Assembly (NCBI GenBank): GCA_021801465.1
Contig: JAJYXY010000146.1
Span: 1 to 51,847, forward strand
Reading direction: 5' to 3'
From: Pseudomonadota bacterium
GTDB taxonomy: Bacteria > Pseudomonadota > Alphaproteobacteria > Acetobacterales > Acetobacteraceae
DNA length: 51,847 bases
A program made the position numbers and the translations under genes. The notes beneath the pieces are model-generated. The model was not told where the DNA came from, made no database searches, and saw only the letters and a list, made by a program, of their open reading frames with translations. Of this stretch, positions 19,216-31,346 are shown in pieces (the first letter of the stretch is position 1; each line of letters opens with the position of its first letter).

Positions 19216-19794
19216 TCAGTCGGGCAAGCGCGGCACGCTGCTGCCCGGCGGCACCGGCACGCCGGCGACGTTGAGCGTCATCGAGACGGCGACGTAGTAG
19301 CCGGCGGTGCCGATGAGATCGACGATGCCGCGCTCGCCGAAGCGGGCGCGGATTTTTTCGAAACTCGCCGTCGAGACGTTGCGCGTTGTGAGCAATTCAT
19401 GGACGAAATCATAGACCATGGCCTCGTCCGCGCTCATGGCTGCGGGGCGGCGGCGATGGGCGATGGCCTCGGCGATGGCGGGTGCGAGGCCGGCCTTCAT
19501 CGCCAGCTGATAATGCGCATACCATTCGAACGCCGCCGACCAATCGCGCGCGACGAGCAGGATCGCGAGTTCATTGAGCGCCGGCGGGATTGAGGTATGA
19601 AACCGCGCATACTCCCCCACCTTTTGGAATCTTGAGGCGAGATCAGGGCTTCTGAGCCAGGCGTTGAATGGGCCGGGCATGCCGCCGCGTGGCCCGGCGA
19701 TGATTTCCTCGGCAATTTTTTTCTGCTCGGGCGTCCAGTCCGCGGGATCGATCGGCGGCAGGCGTTCTGTTTCGCCGGCGCTCTTTGCTGTCAT
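19216..19794 (-). CDS. Carboxymuconolactone decarboxylase family protein
   Basis: PADWTPEQKKIAEEIIAGPRGGMPGPFNAWLRSPDLASRFQKVGEYARFHTSIPPALNELAILLVARDWSAAFEWYAHYQLAMKAGL. Confidence 0.87.
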   Translation of the reverse strand: MTAKSAGETERLPPIDPADWTPEQKKIAEEIIAGPRGGMPGPFNAWLRSPDLASRFQKVGEYARFHTSIPPALNELAILLVARDWSAAFEWYAHYQLAMKAGLAPAIAEAIAHRRRPAAMSADEAMVYDFVHELLTTRNVSTASFEKIRARFGERGIVDLIGTAGYYVAVSMTLNVAGVPVPPGSSVPRLPD

Positions 19795-19850
19795 AGGCGT
19801 TGCTCCCTGATGAAATGAGGCGGATGTCCCGCCGGCTGTGCGCGCTCGAG

Positions 19851-19883
19851 AAAAGTTTTTTGGTGCTTTTTTCAAAAAAGAAC
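19851..19883 (-). repeat. Dispersed A/T hairpin element, copy 2 (downstream of trpE)
   Basis: + strand aaaagttttttggtgcttttttcaaaaaagaac; one stem mismatch relative to copy 1. Confidence 0.83.
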
Positions 19884-19902
19884 AAACCCCTTCCCCTTCC
19901 CC

Positions 19903-21417
<1,515 letters not shown>

Positions 21418-21449
21418 CGCGAAGTCCTCTCGCGGAGCGGATTGGGAGC

Positions 21450-23411
21450 TTAGGGGGCGGCGATCTGGTTCAAGAGCGCTTGATTGATGTGCGGGTGCGC
21501 GTCGCTGCGCACGGTGGTGACGAAAATCTGCTCGATATCGTCGCCGAGGCGCTTTTGCATCGAGGCGCGGATTTTCTCATATTCGGCGCTATCGCTCTTG
21601 GGGTCGGGGTCATGGATCTCGGCGAGCGCGGCGACGATGAAACTGTCATTGGTTTCGACCATCGTCGGCTCGCCCTGTTTCATCGCGAAAAGCGGCGCGA
21701 GCAGCGATGCCGGCACGCCTTCGGCGCCGGCGAAACGCTTGACCGGGGGTAGGCGGCGGATGCGCACCCCGGCCTTGAGCGCGGCGTCGGCGAGGCTCTC
21801 GCCAGCGTCGACGGCGCTCAAAAGCCCGGCCGCGGTGATTTCCTGGGCGCGACGCTGGGCGGCCTCGATCCAGGCGCGGGTGACATCGGGCTTGACCGCG
21901 CTGAAAGGCTTGAGGGCGGGCGGGATCACATCCTCGACGCTCAGCGCGTAATAGGCGCGCGGTGTTGGCGGCTGGCCGGGCGCGCTTGCGGTCTCGCCCC
22001 CGGCTTCGGCGACATGCGGGGGCTCACCTTTTTTCATTTGGAAGGCCGCGGTGAGCAGCGCTTTGTTCAGCGCCTCTGGGCCGGGGAGCGGCGCTGGCTT
22101 GCCATCTGGCGTGATCCCTTGTGCATCGAGCGAGCCGGCGACGCCGACAACGCCGAGATCGGCGGGAATTTCATCGAGCCCGCCGCTGCCGGCGATCGCG
22201 TCTTCGAGCTTGGTCGCGCGCTTGTCCAATTCTTCGTTGGCTTTTTGCTGGGCGATTTCGGCGGCCAGACGGTCTTTGACTTCGGCGAAATCCTGTTTGC
22301 TCGGCGGGTTGATTTTGGTCACGCGGGCGACATACCAGGCGAGATCGGTTTTGATCGGCCCGGTGATGACGCCGGGGGTGGCCTCGAAAATGGCTTTCGC
22401 GAGTTCTGGCACGGGGATTTGCGAGGGGGTTGCGGTGTCGAGGCTGAGCGTCGATTCGCCGGCCTGGTCGGCGGCCTTGGCCATCTCCGTCCAATCGGCG
22501 CCGGCGCGCCAGGCGAGCGCGAGTTTGCTGGCCGCGGCCTCGGTGCGGGCGACGACGACCTCGATCGCGCGGGTCTCGGGTTTCGCGAACTCCGCCTTGC
22601 GCTGGTCGTAAACCTCGCGAATCTCAGACTCGGGGACGGAGATCGTCTTGGCAATGGTCTCGGCCGAGAGCACCACCGCCTTGATGCGGCGATATTCCGG
22701 CGTGCTGAAATCGGCTGGGTGATTTTCATAGTAGCGGAGAAGTTGCGCTTCGCTCGGGGCTGGCGGTGGCGAGGCTGCGTTGAACGGGAGTTCGACGGCA
22801 TCGGCGATGCGCGTTTGGTCCTGATAAATGAGAACCTGCCGTAGTAACTGCTCAGGTGGCGCAACGCCGGCGCGGAGCGCGCCGAGGATTTCCTGCTCGC
22901 GCATGTCGCCGCGCATCATGTCGAGAAAGCGGGCTTCATCGAGGCCATTTTTCTGCAGCACCATCTCGAACTGGCGGCGGTCGAAACTCCCCGCCGGGCC
23001 CTGGAAGGCGGGAATCGCGAACACCGCCTGGCGCAGCGCGGCATCGGGGACGACGATGCCGAGAGCGCGTGCCTCGGCATTCATCGCCGCCTGGGTGATG
23101 AGGATTTCAATCGTGCGGAAGGCCACTTCGCGGCGCATCTCCGGCGTTGGCGCAGCCTCGCCGCCCATTTGCCGCTCGGCGGCCTGCAACTGGCCCTGGA
23201 AGGCGTTGGCAACCGTCGGGGCGTCGAGCTTCTGCCCGGCGACGGTGGCGACCGCGGCATCGCCGCCGATGAGGCGCACGACATCGCCCACCCCCCAGAC
23301 CGCGAAAGCGATCACGAGAAGCAGGAACAAAGCCCGAACAAACCAGGAATTGAGATGGTCGCGAAATCTCGCAAGCATAAGAATAACCCTCGACGGTGCG
23401 CGGAGCACCAT
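21450..23411 (-). CDS. SurA N-terminal domain / PpiD-like peptidyl-prolyl isomerase
   Basis: MLARFRDHLNSWFVRALFLLLVIAFAVWGVGDVVRL membrane anchor; VATVAGQKLDAPTVANAFQGQLQAAERQMG; long coiled periplasmic region. Start may be the internal MLARFRDH. Confidence 0.87.
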   Translation of the reverse strand: MVLRAPSRVILMLARFRDHLNSWFVRALFLLLVIAFAVWGVGDVVRLIGGDAAVATVAGQKLDAPTVANAFQGQLQAAERQMGGEAAPTPEMRREVAFRTIEILITQAAMNAEARALGIVVPDAALRQAVFAIPAFQGPAGSFDRRQFEMVLQKNGLDEARFLDMMRGDMREQEILGALRAGVAPPEQLLRQVLIYQDQTRIADAVELPFNAASPPPAPSEAQLLRYYENHPADFSTPEYRRIKAVVLSAETIAKTISVPESEIREVYDQRKAEFAKPETRAIEVVVARTEAAASKLALAWRAGADWTEMAKAADQAGESTLSLDTATPSQIPVPELAKAIFEATPGVITGPIKTDLAWYVARVTKINPPSKQDFAEVKDRLAAEIAQQKANEELDKRATKLEDAIAGSGGLDEIPADLGVVGVAGSLDAQGITPDGKPAPLPGPEALNKALLTAAFQMKKGEPPHVAEAGGETASAPGQPPTPRAYYALSVEDVIPPALKPFSAVKPDVTRAWIEAAQRRAQEITAAGLLSAVDAGESLADAALKAGVRIRRLPPVKRFAGAEGVPASLLAPLFAMKQGEPTMVETNDSFIVAALAEIHDPDPKSDSAEYEKIRASMQKRLGDDIEQIFVTTVRSDAHPHINQALLNQIAAP

Positions 23412-23600
23412 AGAAAAGGCGAGATGTGAACGCCAGAGGGCGGCGCGTGGCGGCTCGCGCCCTTGTGTTGGCGGTGTTGATCTTCATCAAGGCGCATGGC
23501 GCAGATCCGTGTTGAAATGAGAGGTGGACGGGCTAGTCTGCCGTGCGGCCTGTCGCCCTTTGTCCAGGGCAATCCCATCAGGTGAGAAAGACGAGGCGTC

Positions 23601-25349
23601 ATGGATCAGTTCGCGAGGCCGTATCCCCCCCGTTTGCTGCCACCGCCGGCACCCGAAGATGATACGAGTGCCGCCGACCGGCTGCTTTCCGCAGGGGTCG
23701 CGCGTCTGACGGGTGGGTTTTCGCCGACCGAGATCGGCTTCGCCTTCCTCGATTGGGCGACGACGCTCGCGAGCCATCCGCATCGGCGGCTGGAACTTGC
23801 GCAAAGCGCGCGCGATTCGGTGGAAGCGTTCTGGCGCGATCTCTTGGGGATCGAGCGCTCTAGCCTGATGCCGAGCGCGACCGATCATCGTTTCGGTGAT
23901 CCGCGCTGGCAAGATCTGCCATTTTATCTTCTGCAGCAGGGATTTTTGCGCACCGAGGCGTTTTGGGACGAGGCGACCCGCCCCTTGCGCGGGATGGAAG
24001 TGCCAAGCCAGCGCATGGTTTCGTTTCTCGTCCGCCAAGCCCTCGATGTCTGGTCGCCCTCCAATTTTGCCGCGCTCAATCCGGAGGTCATCGCCGCGAC
24101 GGCGAATTCTGGCGGGCGCAATTTTCTCAGCGGCTTGCAGAATTTTCTTGAAGACATCGCTGCCGGCGCGGGCGGGCGGGCGCGCTCGCCGCTCGCCGTC
24201 GGGCACGACATCGCCGCCGCCCCGGGCAAGGTGGTGCTGCGCAACGCGTTGATGGAATTGATCCAATACAGCCCGGCGACGGCAACCACGCGGCCCGAGC
24301 CGGTTCTTATCGTGCCAGCCTGGATCATGAAATATTACATCCTCGACCTCTCGGCACATAATTCCTTGGTGCGCTATCTGGTCGGCCAGGGATTTACCGT
24401 CTTTTGTATCTCCTGGCACAACCCAGGGGAAGAATCGCGCGATGTCGGGCTCGATGATTATCGCCGGCTCGGCGTCATGGATGCGATCGCGGCAGTCACC
24501 GCGATCGCGGGCGCGCATCCGATCCATGCGTGCGGCTATTGTCTCGGCGGCACCCTGCTTGCGATCGCGGCCGCGGCGATGGGGCGCGATGGCGACCAGC
24601 GTCTGGCGAGCGTCACCCTGCTTGCCGCGCAGACCGATTTTACCGAGGCCGGCGAGTTGCAGCTTTTCATCACTGAACGCCAGCTCGCGTTTCTCGAAGA
24701 TTTGATGTGGCAGCAGGGATTTCTCGACAACCGCCAAATGGCGGGAACGTTCCAGGTTCTGCGCTCACGCGACCTCATCTGGTCGCGCATGGTGCGCGAA
24801 TATATGCTCGGCGAGCGTGAACATCCGAACGATCTCATGGTCTGGAACGCCGATACCACCCGCATGCCCTATCGCATGCACAGCGAATATCTGCGTTGGC
24901 TTTTTCTCAACAACGATCTTGCCGAGGGCAGGCTGATCGCCGGCGGCCATCCGGTCGCGGTCGAGGATATCCATGTGCCGTTTTTCGTTGTCGGCACCGA
25001 GAGCGATCATGTCGCACCCTGGCGGTCGGTCTATAAAATCCACCTCTTGAACGAGGGCGATATCACCTTCATCCTCACCTCGGGCGGCCATAATGCGGGG
25101 ATCGTGAGCGAACCCGGCCATCCTCATCGTCATTTCCGCGTGCACCAACGCCCGCCGGGGGAGGCGTATCTCGGGCCGGAGGAGTGGTTTGCCGCCGTCG
25201 CGCCGGAGGAGGGGTCGTGGTGGCCGGCTTGGGCGCGCTGGCTTGGCGAACATTCGAGCCCGCCGGCCAAACCGCCTGCGCTTGGCGCGCCGAAAGCCGG
25301 CTATCCTTGCCTCGATGACGCGCCCGGCCGCTATATTCTGGAACCGTGA
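23601..25349 (+). CDS. Poly(3-hydroxyalkanoate) synthase family protein (PhaC-like)
   Basis: SPSNFAALNPE, PVLIVPAWIMKYYILDLSAHNSLVRYLV, lipase-like box HACGYCLGGTLL (Cys), VGTESDHVAPW (Asp), SGGHNAGIVSEPGH (His). Confidence 0.9.
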   Translation: MDQFARPYPPRLLPPPAPEDDTSAADRLLSAGVARLTGGFSPTEIGFAFLDWATTLASHPHRRLELAQSARDSVEAFWRDLLGIERSSLMPSATDHRFGDPRWQDLPFYLLQQGFLRTEAFWDEATRPLRGMEVPSQRMVSFLVRQALDVWSPSNFAALNPEVIAATANSGGRNFLSGLQNFLEDIAAGAGGRARSPLAVGHDIAAAPGKVVLRNALMELIQYSPATATTRPEPVLIVPAWIMKYYILDLSAHNSLVRYLVGQGFTVFCISWHNPGEESRDVGLDDYRRLGVMDAIAAVTAIAGAHPIHACGYCLGGTLLAIAAAAMGRDGDQRLASVTLLAAQTDFTEAGELQLFITERQLAFLEDLMWQQGFLDNRQMAGTFQVLRSRDLIWSRMVREYMLGEREHPNDLMVWNADTTRMPYRMHSEYLRWLFLNNDLAEGRLIAGGHPVAVEDIHVPFFVVGTESDHVAPWRSVYKIHLLNEGDITFILTSGGHNAGIVSEPGHPHRHFRVHQRPPGEAYLGPEEWFAAVAPEEGSWWPAWARWLGEHSSPPAKPPALGAPKAGYPCLDDAPGRYILEP

Positions 25350-25361
25350 GGGACGCTGACG

Positions 25362-26774
25362 ATGGACGCCAAAACCGCTGCCCAGACGCAAGAAATGATC
25401 GAAAATCGCACGTTCGGTGAAATTGCGATCGGCGACAGCGCGAGCATCACCCGCGTGCTCAGCGCCGACGACATCGCGCTCTTCGCCGCCGTCTCAGGAG
25501 ATGTCAATCCCGCCCATCTCGATCCCAACTTCGCCGCCCATGATCTTTTTCATCGGGTGATCGCGCATGGTATGTGGAGCGGCGGGTTGATTTCGGCGGT
25601 GCTCGGCAACAAATTGCCCGGGCCGGGAACGATTTACCTAAGCCAGGATATGCGTTTTTTGCGCCCCGTCGGCATCGGTGACGCGATCACGGCGACCGTC
25701 ACCGTACGCGAAAAAGCCGGACATGACCGCGTCAAGCTCGATTGCCGATGCACCAACCAGAATGGCGAGGAAATTCTGACCGGAACCGCCGAGGTCAAGG
25801 CCCCGCTCGAGAAAATCAGCGTCCCGCGGATGGAACTTCCCGAAATTCGCTTAAGCCGCCATAGCCGATTTCATGATCTCGTGAGCAAAGCGCAAGCCGG
25901 CACGCCGTTGCGGACGGCGATCGTCTATCCGACCGACGCGCTCTCGCTCGAGGCGGCGCAGGAAGCGCAAGCGGCGGGGCTGATCGTGCCGCTCTTGATT
26001 GGACCGCAAGACAAAATCCGCGCCGCCGCGGCCGAAGCAGGCGTTGATATCACGGGGATGACGCTCATTCCCGCGATCGGCGCGCGTGAGGCCGCGCAAG
26101 CCGCCTGTGCCATGATCCGCGAGGCGAAGGCCGATCTTCTGATGAAGGGCGCGCTGCATACCGATGAGTTGATGCACGCGGTCGTCGATCCTGCGACCGG
26201 GCTACAAGGCGCGCGGCGGATCAGCCATGTCTATATGATGGATGTCCCCGGCCACGACCGCCCGCTCCTGATCACCGATGCGGCGATCAACATCGCGCCC
26301 ACGCTCGAGGAAAAGCGTGATATCGTGCAAAACGCGATCGATCTCGCGCAGGGGATGGAGATCGCGACACCGCGCGTTGCCATTCTCTCGGCGGTGGAGA
26401 CTATCAATCCGAAGATGCGCTCGACACTGGATGCCGCCGCGCTGTGTAAAATGGCCGATCGTGGGCAGATCACCGGCGCGCTCGTCGATGGGCCGCTCGC
26501 CTTCGACAACGCGGTGAGCGTGCTCGCGGCCAAGGAGAAGCATATCGTCTCCGAGGTTGCCGGGCGCGCCGACATTCTCGTCGTGCCCGATCTCGAAGCG
26601 GGAAATATGCTCGCAAAACAGCTCACCTTCCTCGCCGGGGCCGACGCCGCCGGGGTCGTGCTCGGAGCCCGCGTGCCGATCATTCTGACGAGCCGCGCCG
26701 ATAGCGCGCGCACCCGCATCGCCTCCGCCGCGGTCGCTGTGCTGCTTGCGCGAAAGCGCCTCGCGCACGCCTGA
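25362..26774 (+). CDS. Bifunctional enoyl-CoA hydratase (MaoC) / phosphate acyltransferase (Pta)
   Basis: MaoC part (DDIALFAAVSGDVNPAHLDPNFAAHDLFHRVIAHGMWSGGLISAVLG) continuous with Pta part (LIGPQDKIRAAAAEAGVDITGMTLIP...SRADSARTRIASAAVAVLLA). Confidence 0.93.
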   Translation: MDAKTAAQTQEMIENRTFGEIAIGDSASITRVLSADDIALFAAVSGDVNPAHLDPNFAAHDLFHRVIAHGMWSGGLISAVLGNKLPGPGTIYLSQDMRFLRPVGIGDAITATVTVREKAGHDRVKLDCRCTNQNGEEILTGTAEVKAPLEKISVPRMELPEIRLSRHSRFHDLVSKAQAGTPLRTAIVYPTDALSLEAAQEAQAAGLIVPLLIGPQDKIRAAAAEAGVDITGMTLIPAIGAREAAQAACAMIREAKADLLMKGALHTDELMHAVVDPATGLQGARRISHVYMMDVPGHDRPLLITDAAINIAPTLEEKRDIVQNAIDLAQGMEIATPRVAILSAVETINPKMRSTLDAAALCKMADRGQITGALVDGPLAFDNAVSVLAAKEKHIVSEVAGRADILVVPDLEAGNMLAKQLTFLAGADAAGVVLGARVPIILTSRADSARTRIASAAVAVLLARKRLAHA

Positions 26775-26853
26775 GAGAGCCCCGCTTTCACCCTTTGCGC
26801 GCTCCCGCCGCTGTGCCAGAGTGGCGAGATCAATCGTTTGGCGGGAGGGGAAG

Positions 26854-28095
26854 ATGGGAGATTATATCTCGGTAACCGGCAGCGACGGCGCGGCGTTTCA
26901 AGCCTATCGCGCCGTGCCGCGTGCGGGGTCGGGGCCGGTGGTCGTGCTGCTCCAGGAAATTTTCGGCGTCAACGCCCATATGCGTGAGGTCGCCGATTTC
27001 TACGCCGAGGAAGGCTATGTCGTGCTCGCGCCCGACCTCTTCCGCCAGTTCGCGCCGGGCATCGAGCTTGGATACGACGAGGCGGGACTGAGCCAAGCCT
27101 TCGCCTATTACGAGAAATTCGATATCGCGCGCGCGGTTGCCGATATCGAGGCGACTGTCCGCCTTGCGCGCACGCTGCCCGAGGCGCGCGGCGTGGGCGG
27201 CAAGCCGCAGGTCGCGGCCCTCGGTTTTTGCCTCGGCGGCAAGCTCGCCTATCTCGCCGCGGCAAAGGCGGGGGTTGACGCCGCGGTTTCCTATTATGGC
27301 GTCGGGATCGAAAAATCTCTGTCCGAGTCAGCGAAAATAACCTGCCCGATGGTGCTCCACTTCGCCGGCCACGACCGCTTCACCCCGCCCGCCGTGATCG
27401 AGACGATCCGCACCCATTTCGCCTCTCGGCCCGAGATCGAGATTTTTCTCTATCCCGACGCTGATCACGCGTTCAACCGCCCCGGCGCGCATTTCCACAA
27501 ACCCTCCGCCCTGATGGCGCACACGCGCACGCTCGCCTTGCTCCGCCGCGTGATGGGCCCGCGTTATGATCTCTCGGCGCTATGGGACAAGCATTGCGAG
27601 TATGAGTTCGCGACCCGCGACGTCGATGCAACCATGTCGACCATGGTCGCCGAGCCCTATGTCAACCATATCCCGACCATGACCGGCGGCTACGGCCATC
27701 GCGATCTCCATCGGTTTTATAAAAATCATTTCGTTTTCAGCAATCCCGACGACACCAGGCTGGTGCCGATCTCACGCACCATCGGCGTCGATCGCGTGGT
27801 CGACGAGATGCTGTTCTGCTTCACCCACGACCGCGAGATCGACTGGATGCTCCCTGGCATCGCGCCAACCGGGAAATATGTTGAAGTGCCGCTGATCGCG
27901 ATCGTCAATTTTCGCGGCGATCGGCTCTATAACGAGCACATCTATTGGGATCAGGCCTCGGTCTTGGTGCAGATCGGCCTTCTCGATCCGAAAACGACGC
28001 CGGCCGTCGCCGGCGCCGAAACGGGGCGGAAATTGCTCGACCCCTCGCTGCCATCAAACACGCTGATGCCGAATTGGGCGAAATCGGCGCCTTGA
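26854..28095 (+). CDS. Dienelactone hydrolase fused to C-terminal SnoaL/NTF2-like domain
   Basis: DLH: VVLLQEIFGVNAHMREVADFYAEEGYVVLAPDLF, GFCLGGKLAYLAA, HFAGHDRFTPP, YPDADHAFNRPG; C-terminal ~130 aa (GGYGHRDLHRFYKNHFVFSNPDDTRLVPISRTIGVDRVVDEMLFCFTH...) resembles NTF2/SnoaL. Confidence 0.82.
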   Translation: MGDYISVTGSDGAAFQAYRAVPRAGSGPVVVLLQEIFGVNAHMREVADFYAEEGYVVLAPDLFRQFAPGIELGYDEAGLSQAFAYYEKFDIARAVADIEATVRLARTLPEARGVGGKPQVAALGFCLGGKLAYLAAAKAGVDAAVSYYGVGIEKSLSESAKITCPMVLHFAGHDRFTPPAVIETIRTHFASRPEIEIFLYPDADHAFNRPGAHFHKPSALMAHTRTLALLRRVMGPRYDLSALWDKHCEYEFATRDVDATMSTMVAEPYVNHIPTMTGGYGHRDLHRFYKNHFVFSNPDDTRLVPISRTIGVDRVVDEMLFCFTHDREIDWMLPGIAPTGKYVEVPLIAIVNFRGDRLYNEHIYWDQASVLVQIGLLDPKTTPAVAGAETGRKLLDPSLPSNTLMPNWAKSAP

Positions 28096-28110
28096 AAAAG
28101 CCAAGGAAAT

Positions 28111-28142
28111 GGTTCTTTTTAAAAAAAGAACCAAAAACTTTA
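28111..28142 (+). repeat. Dispersed A/T hairpin element, copy 3 (downstream of the DLH fusion)
   Basis: ggttctttttaaaaaaagaaccaaaaacttta on + strand, 15 nt after the stop codon. Confidence 0.85.
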
Positions 28143-28218
28143 TCCGTCGGTCGCCCGAAAACGTTACGTGGGTGTTTTTAACGCCGATCTGTCGCTCGCG
28201 GATCTTGCGACCGCAGCG

Positions 28219-28530
28219 CTACGACCTCAGGGCGCTGATCTGCATCATCGGCGTGATGTCGGTGTAGTTCGGGACATCAGCCATGATTTCCTTCGCGTGC
28301 GGGTGAAAGGCCGCTTGGAAGGATTCCACGCTGTCGAAATAGAGGTGCGCTGCACCGACAAAAGGGGGAGGTGCGCCCGGCGCGCCGCCCGCCATACCTT
28401 CGTCGATTTCGGTTTTCTTGAGCGCCGCGCCAAGCTTGTCCCGCACCATCGGAATATGCTTGCTCGCGTAATAAGTCATGTCGAAACGCTTGTTTTCGCC
28501 ATGCGGATAAAGAACACTGACCTTGATCAT
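28219..28530 (-). CDS. EthD family protein
   Basis: MIKVSVLYPHGENKRFDMTYYASKHIPMVRDKLGAALKKTEIDEGMAGG...FVGAAHLYFDSVESFQAAFHPHAKEIMADVPNYTDITPMMQIS. Confidence 0.9.
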   Translation of the reverse strand: MIKVSVLYPHGENKRFDMTYYASKHIPMVRDKLGAALKKTEIDEGMAGGAPGAPPPFVGAAHLYFDSVESFQAAFHPHAKEIMADVPNYTDITPMMQISALRS

Positions 28531-28605
28531 CCTAGACCTCCCTTGTTTTTCGAGAAAGCCTAGCTAATCACGGCCCGGAAAACTCGGCAAGTCCCACGCG
28601 GGGCC

Positions 28606-29478
28606 TCAGCAATGATGCGGTGCCGCGAGCTTGAATTCATCGAGCTTGCCACGCATCACGAAGTCGCCAAAATCCATGCGCAGATCATCGGCGACGCCAT
28701 TCTCCCAATAATGCATGCTGACTTCGTAATCCGGCTCGGAGGCGTCGGGTGTGCGGTCGAAAAACGCGACATGCACATACCCACCCGGCAAGGCCGCGAG
28801 CGCCGCGATGCGAAATGGCGCCGGCTTGGTGTGCCAGGAGGTGATCACCACCGAGGTATCCTGCGCCCCAGTATCGCCCGTGCCGTCAAAAAGCGGCAGG
28901 CTAAGCACCTTCTTGCCCTGCTCAGCCGCGGCGATGATGGTCGCCGTGTGCCACATCGGGAACAGCGTGCCCATCGGAAGTTTTTGTACATTGGGCTTGG
29001 GCAAGGCATAGCGAACCTCACCGCTGCCACCAGGGCGATCGACGGACGCCTCACCCGAGGTCACCTCGGTGGTGGCGGTGTCGGTCGTCTGGCGCATCCG
29101 AAAACGCATCTTGAGACCGTCTTTCGACTCCCATGTGGCATAATCGGAGACCATGCGCACATCCTGGCTGTCGCGATTGGTGACGATCATGTCAAGACGC
29201 TGCTGCACCGCCCAGCCATCGCAGGCATCCATCACCTCGTAGCTCATCGTGCCGCTCGCCGCGACGACATCGCCGGCATGCGTGTCATCGAGGGAAAGCT
29301 TGTAAAATGCCCGGTGGGCGGCAAGGCCCGAGGCGATCTTGGCCGCGGTCGGGTCGCTCGCATGGAGACCTGGGCTGTCGGCGACGGGCAATAGCACCCC
29401 AGGCGGCTCGCTAAAGCCGGCCCGCGGTGGCACGGTCAGACAAAAAACGGCCAAGCCGGCCAAGAGCCAAGATTTCAT
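28606..29478 (-). CDS. DUF1849 / EipB-like periplasmic protein
   Basis: Signal peptide MKSWLLAGLAVFCLTVPPRAG; LAAHRAFYKLSLDDTHAGDVVAASGTMSYEVMDACDGWAVQQRL; two Cys outside the signal (ACDGW and C-terminal HHC) as expected for EipB. Confidence 0.83.
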   Translation of the reverse strand: MKSWLLAGLAVFCLTVPPRAGFSEPPGVLLPVADSPGLHASDPTAAKIASGLAAHRAFYKLSLDDTHAGDVVAASGTMSYEVMDACDGWAVQQRLDMIVTNRDSQDVRMVSDYATWESKDGLKMRFRMRQTTDTATTEVTSGEASVDRPGGSGEVRYALPKPNVQKLPMGTLFPMWHTATIIAAAEQGKKVLSLPLFDGTGDTGAQDTSVVITSWHTKPAPFRIAALAALPGGYVHVAFFDRTPDASEPDYEVSMHYWENGVADDLRMDFGDFVMRGKLDEFKLAAPHHC

Positions 29479-29558
29479 TCGCGTGGCACTCCAACGACGA
29501 TTGCTTGACATTAGGGGTCTCGCAGCCCGTTCGCCAGCCACCGAAGGGCGGGAATTTC

Positions 29559-31346
29559 TCACGTCGCGGGTTTTTGCGGCGGCAGATCGAGCCGGAGCGA
29601 CAATTCGCGCAGCCGCGCCGGCGCCACTTCGGCCGGCGCGCCCATCATCAGATCCTCGCCCTGCTGGTTGAGCGGGAACAGGATGACCTCGCGGATATTG
29701 GGCTCGTCGGCGAGCAGCATGACGATGCGGTCGATCCCCGGCGCCGCCCCGCCATGCGGCGGCGCGCCATAGCGGAAGGCGTTGAGCATGCCGCCGAACC
29801 GCGCCTCCACCACATCCGCGCCGTAGCCCGCGATCGCGAAGGCCTTGAGCATGATATCGGCGCGATGGTTGCGGATCGCGCCCGACGACAGCTCGATGCC
29901 GTTGCAGACGATATCGTATTGATAGGCCTTGATCGTCAGCGGATCCGCGTTCTCCAGCGCGGCAAGCCCGCCTTGCGGCATGCTGAACGGGTTGTGGCTG
30001 AAATCGATCTCGCCGGTCTCTTCATTGCGCTCATACATCGGGAAATCGGTGATCCAGCAGAAGCGAAAGGCGCTTTTCTCGCAGAGATCGAGTTCGCCGC
30101 CGAGGCGCGTGCGCACTTGGCCGGCGAATTTTTCCGTCTCCGCCCGGCTGCCTGCGGCAAAAAATACCGCATCCCCGGCGCCCGCGCCGCAGGCGAGGCG
30201 GATTGCCTCGGCGCGCTCGGGCTCGAGATTGCGTGCGATCGGCCCCTTGGCGCCATCGGCCTCGAACACGAGATAGCCGAGCCCGCCGGCGCCCTCGGCG
30301 CGCGCCCACTCGTTCAATTTATCGTAGAACGAGCGCGGCCGCGCCGCCGCCCCCGGCGCGGTAATGGCGCGCACGATGCCGCCTTGCGCCGCGATCTTGG
30401 CAAACAAGCCGAACCCGGAGCCGGCAAACGCGGCCGTGACGTCCTGGATCCGCAGCGGATTGCGCAAATCGGGCTTATCGGAGCCAAACGCGAGCAGCGC
30501 CTCGTCATAGGGGATGCGCGGAAACGGCGCCGGCGTAACTGCGCGGCCGGCGGCGAACTCTTCGAAGACGCCAGCGATCACCGGCTCGATCGCGGCGAAC
30601 ACGTCCTCTTGCGTGACAAAGCTCATCTCGAAATCGAGCTGATAGAACTCGCCCGGAGAGCGGTCGGCGCGCGAGGCTTCATCGCGGAAACAGGGCGCGA
30701 TCTGAAAATAGCGATCGAAGCCGGCAACCATGCAGAGCTGCTTGAATTGCTGCGGCGCCTGCGGCAGCGCGTAGAATTTGCCGGGATGCAGCCGCGCCGG
30801 CACCAAAAAGTCGCGCGCGCCCTCGGGCGATGAGGCGGTGAGGATCGGGGTCTGGAACTCGGTGAAGCCGCGTTCGATCATCCGCCGGCGGATCGAGGTG
30901 ATGACCTGGCTCCTGAGCAAGATGTTGCGATGGACGCGCTCGCGCCGCAGATCGAGGAACCGATATTTGAGGCGGAGGTCATCCGGATATTGCCCATCCC
31001 CGGCGACCTGGATCGGCAGCACATCGGCGGCCGATTGCACCTCGAGCGCCTCGACCCGAAGCTCGATCGCGCCGGTCGCGAGCTTCGGGTTGACCGTGCC
31101 CGGCGCGCGCGCCACCACCTCGCCGGTGACGGTGATCACGCTCTCGACCCGCAGCCGCTCGGCCTCGGCGAAGACCGGGCTATCTTGCGCGATGACGCAT
31201 TGCGTCAGGCCGAAATGGTCACGGAGATCGAGGAATAAGAGGCCGCCATGGTCGCGCTTGGCATGCACCCAGCCGGAGAGCCGTGCGACCTCGCCGATAT
31301 GGCTCGTGCTGAGTTCGGCGCAGTGATGGGTGCGGTAGGCGTGCAT
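29559..31346 (-). CDS. aspS: Aspartyl-tRNA synthetase
   Basis: [51 protein letters not shown]...[33 protein letters not shown]...[39 protein letters not shown]. Confidence 0.97.
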   Translation of the reverse strand: MHAYRTHHCAELSTSHIGEVARLSGWVHAKRDHGGLLFLDLRDHFGLTQCVIAQDSPVFAEAERLRVESVITVTGEVVARAPGTVNPKLATGAIELRVEALEVQSAADVLPIQVAGDGQYPDDLRLKYRFLDLRRERVHRNILLRSQVITSIRRRMIERGFTEFQTPILTASSPEGARDFLVPARLHPGKFYALPQAPQQFKQLCMVAGFDRYFQIAPCFRDEASRADRSPGEFYQLDFEMSFVTQEDVFAAIEPVIAGVFEEFAAGRAVTPAPFPRIPYDEALLAFGSDKPDLRNPLRIQDVTAAFAGSGFGLFAKIAAQGGIVRAITAPGAAARPRSFYDKLNEWARAEGAGGLGYLVFEADGAKGPIARNLEPERAEAIRLACGAGAGDAVFFAAGSRAETEKFAGQVRTRLGGELDLCEKSAFRFCWITDFPMYERNEETGEIDFSHNPFSMPQGGLAALENADPLTIKAYQYDIVCNGIELSSGAIRNHRADIMLKAFAIAGYGADVVEARFGGMLNAFRYGAPPHGGAAPGIDRIVMLLADEPNIREVILFPLNQQGEDLMMGAPAEVAPARLRELSLRLDLPPQKPAT

